Assembly: GCA_019423125.1 (NCBI GenBank)
Contig: JAHZBZ010000019.1
Coordinates: 1-29,154, forward strand
Length of the DNA: 29,154 nt
From: Bacillota bacterium
GTDB lineage: Bacteria; Bacillota; Clostridia; Christensenellales; Borkfalkiaceae
Direction of reading: 5' to 3'
Part shown: positions 22,974-29,154 of the stretch, one piece after another
Position numbering within the stretch: position 1 is the first letter of the stretch
Layout of the letters: every line of letters starts with the position of its first letter
The notes under the pieces: model-generated
The model's database searches: none
What the model was told of the DNA's origin: nothing
The model's input: the letters and a program-made list of their open reading frames with translations, nothing else
Position numbers and translations under genes: made by a program

Positions 22974-23924
22974 TCATTCACCGAACAGTTCGGCGAGGAT
23001 ACCGTACAGCTCGGTCAGGCTCTCGCAGGCAAAGAGCTGTTTTCTCCGCGCGGCGCAGTCGCGCATGCCGCGTATGTAGAACGAGGTCATCTTGCGCATC
23101 TGCACCAGCGTGAACTTCTCCCCGTAAAAAGGGAGCATGTCCGCGATCTGCCTGCGGATGACGGCGCCGCGGTCCCATTCCTCCTCCCCCGTCAGGATGT
23201 GCGCAAAGACGTGCGGGTCGTACATCGCCGCGCGCGCGAGCATCACGCCGTCCGCGCCCGTGCGATCGAGCATTTTTTCCGCGTCCGCGCGCGTGAACAC
23301 CCCGCCGTTCGCGATGACGGGCACCCCCGCCGCCGCCTTCGCCGCCGCGATCTGCGCATAGTCGGGTTCGCCCGAATAGTACATGTCCCGCGTGCGGCCG
23401 TGCACGGTCAGCATGTCCGCGCCCGCGCCCGCGCACAGTTTTGCGAACTCCGCCGCGCACGTTTTGCCCCGTTCCAGCCCGATGCGGAACTTCACGCTGA
23501 CCAGCTTTCCGCTCTTCTTGCAGGCGGAGACGATACGCTCGGCAAGAGGGAAATTTGCGAGCAGCGCACTGCCCTCCCCGTTTTTAAACACCTTCGGCAC
23601 GGGACAGCCCATGTTGAGATCGACGAGCGGAAAGGGCGCGAGCGCCTCGCTCTCGCACGCCGCGCGCAGGATGTCGGGATCGCTCCCGAACAGCTGTACC
23701 GCGGTGTTCTTTTCGTCGGGCGCAAGGTGCAGAAGTGCGCGCGTGTTCTCGTTGTTGTAGAGAAGCCCCTTCGCGCTGACCATCTCGGTGAAGCACAGCC
23801 CCGCGCCGAAAGAATAACAGAGGGAGCGGAAGGCGAAGTCGGTATACCCCGCGAGCGGCGCGAGAAAGAGGTTGTTCGGCGTTTCCAGATGCCCGATGCG
23901 AACGCCCGACCCCAGCTCAGCCAT
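22974..23924 (-). CDS. tRNA-dihydrouridine synthase
   Basis: 316 residues. FMN enzyme reducing uridine to dihydrouridine in tRNA. N-terminal LAPLAGYTDFAFR, catalytic Cys107 in DLNMGCPVPKVFKNGEGSAL, VKFRIG and HGRTRDMYYSG match the Dus family, and the FMN phosphate site IANGGVF is present. Start MAELGSGVRIG overlaps the stop of the YabN/MazG gene by 8 bases. It ends just before the HGSNAT promoter, without a terminator. The subfamily is closest to DusB by motif, but I leave the symbol open. Confidence 0.93.
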   Translation of the reverse strand: MAELGSGVRIGHLETPNNLFLAPLAGYTDFAFRSLCYSFGAGLCFTEMVSAKGLLYNNENTRALLHLAPDEKNTAVQLFGSDPDILRAACESEALAPFPLVDLNMGCPVPKVFKNGEGSALLANFPLAERIVSACKKSGKLVSVKFRIGLERGKTCAAEFAKLCAGAGADMLTVHGRTRDMYYSGEPDYAQIAAAKAAAGVPVIANGGVFTRADAEKMLDRTGADGVMLARAAMYDPHVFAHILTGEEEWDRGAVIRRQIADMLPFYGEKFTLVQMRKMTSFYIRGMRDCAARRKQLFACESLTELYGILAELFGE

Positions 23925-25326
23925 TGCGCTTTGCCCTCTCATAGTACGCCCAGAGCTCCTCTGCGGACAGCTCCTGCATCTTCTTCCCGTCCGCGAGGAT
24001 GAGCGCCTCGGTGCGGCAGAAACGGTCGGAGAACTTCTGCGTGCTCTCCTTGAGCGCCTCTTCGCAGTCGGCGCCCGCGAGCCTTCCGACATTGACCGCC
24101 GAGAACAGCAGATCGCCTGCCTCCTCGCGGATGTGCGCTTCGTCCCCCTCGCCGATGGCCGCGAGCAGTTCGGAAAGCTCCTCTTTTACCTTTTCCGCCG
24201 CCTCCGCGGCGTCCTTGAAGTCGTAGCCGTACTTTGCGGCGCGCTTTGCGACCTTCTGCGCGCGCATCGCCGCGGGGAAGACCTTGGGCACGTCGCGCAC
24301 CGAGTCGGAGCCGCTCTTCTGACCCTTTTCCGCCTGCTTGTTGCGCTCCCAGACGGACAGTGCCCCGTCCGCGTCCGAGACCTTGTCCGCCCCGAAGATG
24401 TGCGAATGGCGGAAGATGAGCTTGGAACAGACGCCGCTGAGCACGTCTTCGGGCGTGAAGGCGCCGCGCTCCTGCCCCATCACCGCGTGGAATGCGCCCT
24501 GCATGAGCACGTCTCCCGCCTCCTCGACGATCTTGTCGTCGTCGCCGCTGTCGATGGCGTCCACGAGCTCGTACGCCTCCTCGATCATGTTGGAGCGGAT
24601 GCTCTCGTGCGTCTGCGCCCTGTCCCACGGACAGCCGTCGGGTGCGCGCAGGCGGCGCAAGATCTCGACGAGATCGTCAAAGGAAAAGCGCGTCTTTTGC
24701 AGAAGCGGGATGTCTTCCACCACGACTGCGCAGGTGCTGTCGTATTCGCTCTCGCGGTCCATTTCAAAGAGGCGGATCTTCTTCGCCTTTCCGCCGCGCA
24801 CGAACCACGCCTGCGCCTCGTCGCCGAACAGCTCGCAGAGGCGCAGCTTCACGTCGCCCGCTACGAGGTCGCAGTCCACGTCGTACACCGCGAGCGGGAG
24901 AACGGGACGCATGTCCGCCGCCGCATAGGCGGAGACGGAGGTGCGGTTGCGCGAAAAGACGCGCGCCGCCGCAAACGCCGCGTCTGCCTTGGACGTGCCC
25001 GCGAACACGCGCGCGGCGGGATGTCTTTTGAGGACGAGCCCCGCAGAGACGTCCTCCGCGACGCTCCCGTCCACACAATAGACGACGTCCCCTTCCTTCG
25101 CGGCGGCGAGCACCGCCGCCGCGAGATTTTTGTTCAGGGTGTCGAAATTGCGGCTGGACGCATAGACGGCGTCCAGCGTCTCAAAGGGAACGCCCAGCGC
25201 GCGGACGCCCTCCGCCGCGGGCGTCTCGCCCGTGCGCAGAATGACGCGCGCGCCCGAGACGAGCGTCTGCCTTGCGCCTTCGCCGAGATCCGCGGGACTG
25301 CAACCCAAACCTACGATCGTGACCAT
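23917..25326 (-). CDS. YabN-type tetrapyrrole methylase-like / MazG nucleotide pyrophosphohydrolase
   Basis: 469 residues. Residues 1 to about 200 form a tetrapyrrole-methylase-like domain starting MVTIVGLGCSPADL, with a degenerate middle. Then two MazG modules follow: RRLRAPDGCPWDRAQTHESI with EEAYELVDAI and EEAGDVLMQ, and a second with KEELSELLAAI and EEAGDLLFSAVNVGRL. The E-E-x-x-E and E-x-x-D metal ligands are intact in both. MazG hydrolyses (d)NTPs to monophosphates in housecleaning; this fusion is the Firmicute YabN form. GGAGG lies 7 bases before the ATG. The gene begins inside the 3' end of the SpoVB-like frame. Confidence 0.92.
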   Translation of the reverse strand: MVTIVGLGCSPADLGEGARQTLVSGARVILRTGETPAAEGVRALGVPFETLDAVYASSRNFDTLNKNLAAAVLAAAKEGDVVYCVDGSVAEDVSAGLVLKRHPAARVFAGTSKADAAFAAARVFSRNRTSVSAYAAADMRPVLPLAVYDVDCDLVAGDVKLRLCELFGDEAQAWFVRGGKAKKIRLFEMDRESEYDSTCAVVVEDIPLLQKTRFSFDDLVEILRRLRAPDGCPWDRAQTHESIRSNMIEEAYELVDAIDSGDDDKIVEEAGDVLMQGAFHAVMGQERGAFTPEDVLSGVCSKLIFRHSHIFGADKVSDADGALSVWERNKQAEKGQKSGSDSVRDVPKVFPAAMRAQKVAKRAAKYGYDFKDAAEAAEKVKEELSELLAAIGEGDEAHIREEAGDLLFSAVNVGRLAGADCEEALKESTQKFSDRFCRTEALILADGKKMQELSAEELWAYYERAKRNG

Positions 25327-26788
25327 GTCTTTTCCTCCGTAACAAAGAGCGTTCGCCGATCAGTGCGAAGGAGAGCGCGCCGAAGGCGAGATACACCGCG
25401 CCGCCCGCGCCGAGCAAAAACAGGACGTGCGCGCCGCGAAGCGCGAGCGCCGCGCCCGCCGCCGCAGCGGAGAGCATCCCCGCCCTGCCTGCCTCCGCAA
25501 TGAGCCGAAGCCTATTTTTTCTTTCCCTAATACTATACAACAAATCGAGCAGAAGTGCAACAAGATAACAGGCGATGCACGCATAAGCCGCGCCGTAAAC
25601 GGAGATGCGCGGCACGGGGAGCAGGATGCACTCGCACGCGAGCTTGACGGCGGCGGCGATGCCCATGTACAGCGCCGCGCGCTTTGCCTGTCCCCTGCCC
25701 GCCATGCAGGAGGCGAGCGTCTGCACGAGCGCGAGAAGAAGTGCGGAAAAGGCGCTCGCCCGCACCAGCCCCGCGAGCACGGCGCTCTCCTGCGACGGGA
25801 GGGAGCGGAAGAGAAAAGAGGTCACCTGCGCGGGAAACAGGAAGAGAAAGAGCGAGGCGGGCAGCGCGATGAGCAGGGTGCACATGAGCGCGAAACAGGT
25901 CTTTTCCTCCGCCTCGCGCGCGTCTTTTGCGCGCGCGACGGCGGGAACACACGCCGCCGCGATCCCGTAACAGACGGACACGGGCAGGTTGACGATGGTC
26001 GAGGCGCCGCCCGCATACAGCCCGTAGAGCGCGGTCGCGTCCGAAGCGTACCGCCCCACCAGCCGCACGATGAGGATGCTGTCGAGCAGGTTGGAAAGCG
26101 GGAGCACCGCCGCGGAGAGGGTCACGGGCAGGGTCACAAAGAGCAGAGAAGCGGCGCGCACGCCCCCTTCGCGGAAGAGCGGACGGCGGACGGGACGCGC
26201 GCACAGCGCGAGGAAGAGCGCCGCCGCCGCCTCGCTGAGAGTGACGGCGCAAAAGGCGAACGGCACCGCGCGCGTGCCCGAAAAAAAGGCGAAAAAGGCG
26301 AGCCCGCACCCGATCTTGACTGCCTGTTCCACGATCTCGGAGAGTGCGGTGGGCAGAAAGTTGTTTTCGCCCTGGAACCTGCCGCGGTAACAGGAGATCA
26401 CCGCGACAAAGAAGAGCGCGGGCGAGAGCAGGCGATAGGCGGACGCGGCGGCGGGCGCGCCCTGCAATGCGCTCATTGCGGGCGCGAGCGCGTACATCAG
26501 AAGGGCGGACGCGGCGCCGATCAGAGAAAAGAGCATGAGCGACGAGCGCAGAACGCCGCCCGCGCGCGCAGGCGAAGAGGCGACGAGTCGCGCGACGGCG
26601 GCGGGGATGCCCGTCGCGGAGAGGGTCAGAAGAAGGCAGTAAAAGGGAAAGACCATCTGATAGATGCCCATCCCCTCGCCGCCGAGGTTGTTCGTGAGGG
26701 GGATGCGGTAAAGTGCGCCCAGCGCCTTGGCGGCGATCCCGCCCGCCGAGACGATCAGCGCACCCCGCAAAAAGGTGTTCTTTTTCAT
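25181..26788 (-). CDS. SpoVB/MurJ-like polysaccharide flippase
   Basis: MOP-superfamily membrane protein with about 14 membrane segments, opening MKKNTFLRGALIVSAGG and with GALYRIPLTNNLGGEGMGIYQ, the SpoVB/MurJ-type signature. It flips lipid-linked precursors for cortex or wall. The start is at 26788, with AGGG 6 bases before; an upstream in-frame ATG (26824) lacks a ribosome site. The homologous part ends near GERSLLRR (about 25340). The frame runs on for 48 basic, low-complexity residues inside the YabN/MazG gene, an overlap of 146 bases, so the natural stop seems lost or shifted. SpoVB is the closest call, but other members of the family are possible. Confidence 0.83.
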   Translation of the reverse strand: MKKNTFLRGALIVSAGGIAAKALGALYRIPLTNNLGGEGMGIYQMVFPFYCLLLTLSATGIPAAVARLVASSPARAGGVLRSSLMLFSLIGAASALLMYALAPAMSALQGAPAAASAYRLLSPALFFVAVISCYRGRFQGENNFLPTALSEIVEQAVKIGCGLAFFAFFSGTRAVPFAFCAVTLSEAAAALFLALCARPVRRPLFREGGVRAASLLFVTLPVTLSAAVLPLSNLLDSILIVRLVGRYASDATALYGLYAGGASTIVNLPVSVCYGIAAACVPAVARAKDAREAEEKTCFALMCTLLIALPASLFLFLFPAQVTSFLFRSLPSQESAVLAGLVRASAFSALLLALVQTLASCMAGRGQAKRAALYMGIAAAVKLACECILLPVPRISVYGAAYACIACYLVALLLDLLYSIRERKNRLRLIAEAGRAGMLSAAAAGAALALRGAHVLFLLGAGGAVYLAFGALSFALIGERSLLRRKRHGHDRRFGLQSRGSRRRRKADARLGRARHSAHGRDARGGGRPRAGRSL

Positions 26789-26844
26789 ATGTACCCTGCC
26801 GCCGAAAAAATGCGCCCACTTCATGTTCTATGGGCAGAAATGAG

Positions 26845-26873
26845 TTGTCATCGCGCGCGCAAACTGCTATAAT
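26845..26873 (+). promoter_or_regulatory. Sigma-A promoter of the YwaF-like gene
   Basis: TTGTCA (26845-26850), 17 bases, TATAAT (26868-26873) with TGC before the -10. A ribosome site (GGGAAG) follows in the 22-base leader. Confidence 0.8.
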
Positions 26874-26895
26874 GGAGAGCATAGGGAAGAAAAAT

Positions 26896-27708
26896 ATGGA
26901 AACTCTGCAGGCGGTCTACCGCTTTTTCTGGACAACGGGCAAAACGCCCGCGCCTTGGGGCGTCTATCATATCCTCTGGGTCGGCATCGTCCTCGCCTGC
27001 ATCTTTTTGATCGTGCGCGGGAGGAAGGCGCTGCGCCGCGGCCGCCTGTGCGCACGGCTGACGGGCGCAGGCTGTGCGGTGCTTTTTGTCCTGGAAGCGA
27101 TCAAACAGCTGATGTACCTGTTCAAACTTTCAGACGGCGCGCTTGTCGTCGATTATACCTGGTCGGTGTTCCCCTTTCAATTCTGCACGACGCCCGTCTA
27201 CGTCGGGCTTGCCGTCTTTTTCCTGCCCGAGGGGGCGACAAAGCGGGCGTTCTGCGCCTTTCTCGCCGCATTCGGTCTGTTCGGCGGCGTCACCATCCTG
27301 CTGTATCCGAACACCGTTTTCACACAGTACGAGTACCTCAATCTGCACACCATGCTCTGGCACGGCGGCCTCATCCTGATCGGAGTATTGCAATGGGCAG
27401 GCGGGACCTTCCGCACCGACGCCCGCGATTTTCTCGGCGCGGCCGCCCTTTTTCTCGCGCTCGTGCTCGTCGCGCTTGCGCTCGATCTTGCACTTCCGTT
27501 CCTCGCGGACGAGCGGTTCAACATGTTCTACATCAGCCCGTACACCCCCTGCACCATCCTCTTCCTCGCGAAGGTGTGGGAGGTCGCGCCCTATCCCCTC
27601 TTTTTTCTGCTCTATGCGGGCGGATTCGTGCTCATCGCATTCGTGTTTTTCCTGACAGGCAAAGTTCTCACGCGCCAAAGAAAAAGCGCGCTAATACCCG
27701 TCAATTGA
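26896..27708 (+). CDS. YwaF/TMEM164-like integral membrane protein
   Basis: 270 residues with about seven membrane segments. The pattern matches the YwaF (TIGR02206) family: WTTGKTPAPWGVYHILWVG at the start, a VFPFQFCTTPVYVGL segment and LNLHTMLWHGGLILIG with paired His. No biochemical role is established in bacteria; the related eukaryotic TMEM164 is an acyltransferase, which is only a hint. The start is the ATG at 26896, since an ATG at 26872 overlaps the -10 box. It is monocistronic, divergent from the SpoVB-like operon and convergent with spoVT. Confidence 0.82.
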   Translation: METLQAVYRFFWTTGKTPAPWGVYHILWVGIVLACIFLIVRGRKALRRGRLCARLTGAGCAVLFVLEAIKQLMYLFKLSDGALVVDYTWSVFPFQFCTTPVYVGLAVFFLPEGATKRAFCAFLAAFGLFGGVTILLYPNTVFTQYEYLNLHTMLWHGGLILIGVLQWAGGTFRTDARDFLGAAALFLALVLVALALDLALPFLADERFNMFYISPYTPCTILFLAKVWEVAPYPLFFLLYAGGFVLIAFVFFLTGKVLTRQRKSALIPVN

Positions 27709-27709
27709 A

Positions 27710-27742
27710 AGGGAGTGCCCCGCAGGGCGCTCCCTCTTTTTT
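27710..27742 (+). terminator. Intrinsic terminator between YwaF-like gene and spoVT
   Basis: AGGGAGTGCCC, loop CGCA, GGGCGCTCCCT, then CTTTTTT. Eleven pairs with one G-U. It adjoins the spoVT stop and is weakly usable in the other direction. Confidence 0.85.
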
Positions 27743-28287
27743 CATTCGAACTGGTTGGCGAGGATGTCCGCCGTCAGCCGTGCAAGCTTTACGCTCCCGC
27801 TCTCCATGCGCGCCCCCTCTTCAAAAGAAAGAAGCCCGACCGCGCCGAGGCAGTCGCCGCCCGCGACGATGGGCACGATGATCTGCGCCGTGGGGCGAAG
27901 TTCGCCCTCCTCGGTCAGCGGGACGATGTCGCCCCCCTCCGCGAGGTTCGCGCAGTAACTCTTGCGCTCGCGCATGATCTCCTCAAGCTGGCGCGAGACG
28001 TGCTTTTTTGCGAATTCCTTGCGCCCGTCTCCCGCCGCGTAGAGCACTTCGTCCGTGTCGCAGATGAGCGCAAGGTGTCCGCTCAGATCGTTGAGCGAGC
28101 GGGTCGTCCCCTCCGAGAAGCGCTCGAGCGTCGCGATCGGCGAATACTTTTTGAGCATGAGCTCATCCGAATTTGTGAAGATCTCCAGCGGATCGCCGTC
28201 CTTGATGCGGAGGGTGCGCCGTATCTCCTTCGGAATGACCACCCTGCCCAGTTCGTCGATGCGCCGTACGATTCCCGTTGCTTTCAT
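27742..28287 (-). CDS. spoVT: Stage V sporulation protein T (AbrB-family regulator)
   Basis: 181 residues, the family's length. The N-terminal AbrB swapped-hairpin DNA-binding domain opens MKATGIVRRIDELGRVVIP, with KEIRRTLRIKDGDPLEIF close to the B. subtilis protein. The C-terminal GAF-like domain covers about 60-178. In B. subtilis SpoVT is made under sigma-G in the forespore and tunes late sporulation and germination genes. A sigma-G-like promoter is present 47 bases upstream. Two copies of a GGAGGAAACA-type sequence precede the ATG, giving tandem ribosome sites. The frame's long upstream extension lies in the repeat array and is not coding. Confidence 0.95.
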   Translation of the reverse strand: MKATGIVRRIDELGRVVIPKEIRRTLRIKDGDPLEIFTNSDELMLKKYSPIATLERFSEGTTRSLNDLSGHLALICDTDEVLYAAGDGRKEFAKKHVSRQLEEIMRERKSYCANLAEGGDIVPLTEEGELRPTAQIIVPIVAGGDCLGAVGLLSFEEGARMESGSVKLARLTADILANQFE

Positions 28288-28334
28288 TGATTCCTCCTGT
28301 TTCCTCCTGTTTCCCCTTCCGGGCATTACAGTAG

Positions 28335-28363
28335 AAGTATGAGGCAATGTTTTGGTTTTATAC
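28335..28363 (-). promoter_or_regulatory. Sigma-G-like promoter of spoVT
   Basis: On the minus strand GTATA (28363-28359) fits the -35 GHATR. After 17 bases, CATACTT (28341-28335) matches the -10 CATNMTA at six of seven positions. This agrees with the known forespore control of spoVT. Confidence 0.65.
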
Positions 28364-28548
28364 CAAATAAAAGATTTCAAGCGAATCTCGCAAAAGAGAT
28401 GCTGCGATTCGCTTGAGATTGAAGGGACAACCGCCGCACGCCTGCGGCTGACGGCGTTTTTCCCCTCTGCGAAAATGTTTAAGGGCTCCCTTATTATCAA
28501 AATTTTCGCATTCACCTCTTTCGGAGCGCCGCCCCTGCGGCGTATCGG

Positions 28549-28580
28549 GAAAAAGTCAAAAGTGCGATTTTGACTTTTTC
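28549..28580. repeat. GAAAAAGTCAAAA hairpin, copy 1
   Basis: A 13-base stem GAAAAAGTCAAAA/TTTTGACTTTTTC with a 6-base loop, at the joint between units 1 and 2 of the array. Preceded by CGTATCGG as in copy 2. Confidence 0.8.
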
Positions 28581-28604
28581 GGAAGATCGGAAGAAATGAA
28601 GAGT

Positions 28605-28645
28605 TCACAAATTTTCTTTTGAGCTGACAAAAGAAAATTTCGTGA
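28605..28645. repeat. AGCTGA-loop hairpin, copy 1
   Basis: AATTTTCTTTTG and CAAAAGAAAATT pair around the loop AGCTGA, with TCAC/GTGA outside. Same loop as copy 2, but the outer stem bases differ. Confidence 0.75.
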
Positions 28646-28781
28646 TTTTGAGGAAAACCCCTGCGTTCGCCGCCCTTTGGCGGCTCTGCGCACGGCGTTT
28701 TCCTCTGCGGCGCGCCCTTTCGGGGCACACCACAAAACGCGCGCCGCATTCACCTTTCCTGCCTGCGCTTTCGCGTATCGG

Positions 28782-28813
28782 GAAAAAGTCAAAAATGTGA
28801 TTTTGACTTTTTC
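28782..28813. repeat. GAAAAAGTCAAAA hairpin, copy 2
   Basis: Same 13-base stem as the copy at 28549, with a different loop (ATGTGA), between units 2 and 3. Confidence 0.8.
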
Positions 28814-28829
28814 GGGAGAGAAAAGAAGT

Positions 28830-28870
28830 TCACGAATTTTCTTTTGAGCTGACAAAAGAAAATTCCGTGA
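28830..28870. repeat. AGCTGA-loop hairpin, copy 2
   Basis: GAATTTTCTTTTG and CAAAAGAAAATTC pair around AGCTGA, extended by TCAC/GTGA. The G-C pair at the base of the inner stem replaces A-T of copy 1, a compensatory change. Confidence 0.75.
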
Positions 28871-29154
28871 GTTTGAGGGGAAACCCGAACGGTTTTCCCC
28901 TCTGTCCGCGATGTTTTAGGGGCACACCATATAAAATCGCGGACATTCACCTCATCCGTGCGCCGCTTCCGCGGCGTGGCGGAAAAAAATGCTTCGCGCG
29001 TTTCTCGTAAAAGAGATGCAGCGATTCGCTTGAGTTTCAGAGAAAACCCGCGGGCACGCCCGCTCTGCGGGCTGGCCGCCTGTTTTCTCTCTGCGGCGGT
29101 CTGTTACGGCTCTCTTATTATCAAAATCGCCGCATTCACTCTTTCCGCATAAGC

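Larger units (their letters stand above)
28378..29154. repeat. Array of four hairpin-rich repeat units with covarying stems
   Basis: About 780 bases without a credible gene, cut by the window end. Four units of about 200 bases each hold: an upstream hairpin, a GAGG..CCTC stem, a stem beginning TG whose sequence differs in every unit yet pairs perfectly or nearly so, the word ATTCACC (ATTCACT in unit 4), then a GC-rich hairpin. The variable stems are TGCGAAAAT/ATTTTCGCA (28468-28510), TGCGGCGCG/CGCGCCGCA (28706-28748), TGTCCGCGAT/ATCGCGGACA (28903-28945) and TGCGGCGGT/ATCGCCGCA (29092-29134). Loops are conserved in two types, arranged A-B-B-A. Structure, not sequence, is kept. Confidence 0.75.

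Noticed and set aside
22898..22981. GTG start at 22981 for the HGSNAT-like gene
   Set aside because: It lies upstream of a good promoter and overlaps dus; no ribosome site. It remains possible if the gene is read through from the dus operon.
26872..26895. Earlier ATG for the YwaF-like gene
   Set aside because: That ATG overlaps the TATAAT box, upstream of the expected transcription start; the ATG at 26896 has a ribosome site.
28556..28855. Small proteins encoded in the repeat array (Lys/Arg/Phe-rich frames)
   Set aside because: The frames follow the hairpins, have no ribosome sites of note and differ in phase from unit to unit. The short ATG frames after GGTGA on the minus strand end at once in two units and run on in the others.
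28378..29154. CRISPR array
   Set aside because: Units are about 200 bases with variable stems and conserved loops; there are no short identical repeats separated by unique spacers and no cas genes.

Overview
The window reads as a GC-rich (about 60 % by eye) chromosome segment from a spore-forming Firmicute of class Clostridia. Reasons: a SpoVT regulator with a sigma-G-like promoter, a SpoVB-type flippase, a YabN-type methylase-MazG fusion, a DUF5685/J-domain pair, consensus sigma-A promoters and strong AGGAGG ribosome sites. A Christensenellales-like gut lineage is my guess, not something the sequence proves.

Layout. (1) 1-1620: AT-richer DNA unlike the rest. It holds an unrecognised partial gene, the frameshifted stump of a WYL-domain regulator, nested inverted repeats and terminators, and the 3' end of rlmD. 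I read it as the end of an integrated element or its scar, with the junction inside rlmD. (2) 1276-6253, minus strand: a five-gene operon trpS - DUF5685 - J-domain-like protein - membrane protein - rlmD, with an extended -10 promoter before trpS and a terminator after rlmD. (3) 6510-9394, minus: a calcium-type P-type ATPase behind a perfect consensus promoter. Its leader encodes a 24-residue peptide whose stop codon sits in the 5' arm of an intrinsic terminator. (4) 9418-13107, minus: a heterodimeric ABC exporter with an operator-like palindrome on its -35 box. (5) 13188-15344, minus: a PlsC-like acyltransferase and a YbhN-type membrane protein, translationally coupled. (6) 15522-16521, plus: a SpoU/TrmH rRNA methyltransferase with a leaderless-type promoter and a cluster of hairpins and terminators. 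(7) 16565-18255, minus: a cytidylate-kinase-like protein coupled to a TtcA-like thiolase. (8) 18290-19665, minus: a C_GCAxxG_C_C protein coupled to a PfkB sugar kinase. (9) 19714-20304, plus: an Sfp-type phosphopantetheinyl transferase, again leaderless-like. (10) 20296-22935, minus: an HGSNAT/DUF1624 membrane acyltransferase (near-leaderless) and an ANL adenylating enzyme. (11) 22974-26788, minus: SpoVB-like flippase - YabN/MazG - Dus, with overlapping reading frames. (12) 26845-27742, plus: a YwaF/TMEM164-like membrane protein. (13) 27742-28363, minus: spoVT. (14) 28378 to the window end: a non-coding array of four hairpin-rich repeat units whose stems covary while their loops stay conserved.

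The genes are mostly housekeeping: translation and RNA modification (trpS, rlmD, SpoU, TtcA-like, Dus), envelope and lipid functions (PlsC-like, YbhN-like, SpoVB-like, HGSNAT-like), transport, and sporulation control. The least explained parts are the covarying repeat array, the leader-peptide attenuator of the ATPase, the rlmD 3'-end junction, and the recurring promoters that place the start codon at or within two bases of the transcription start.
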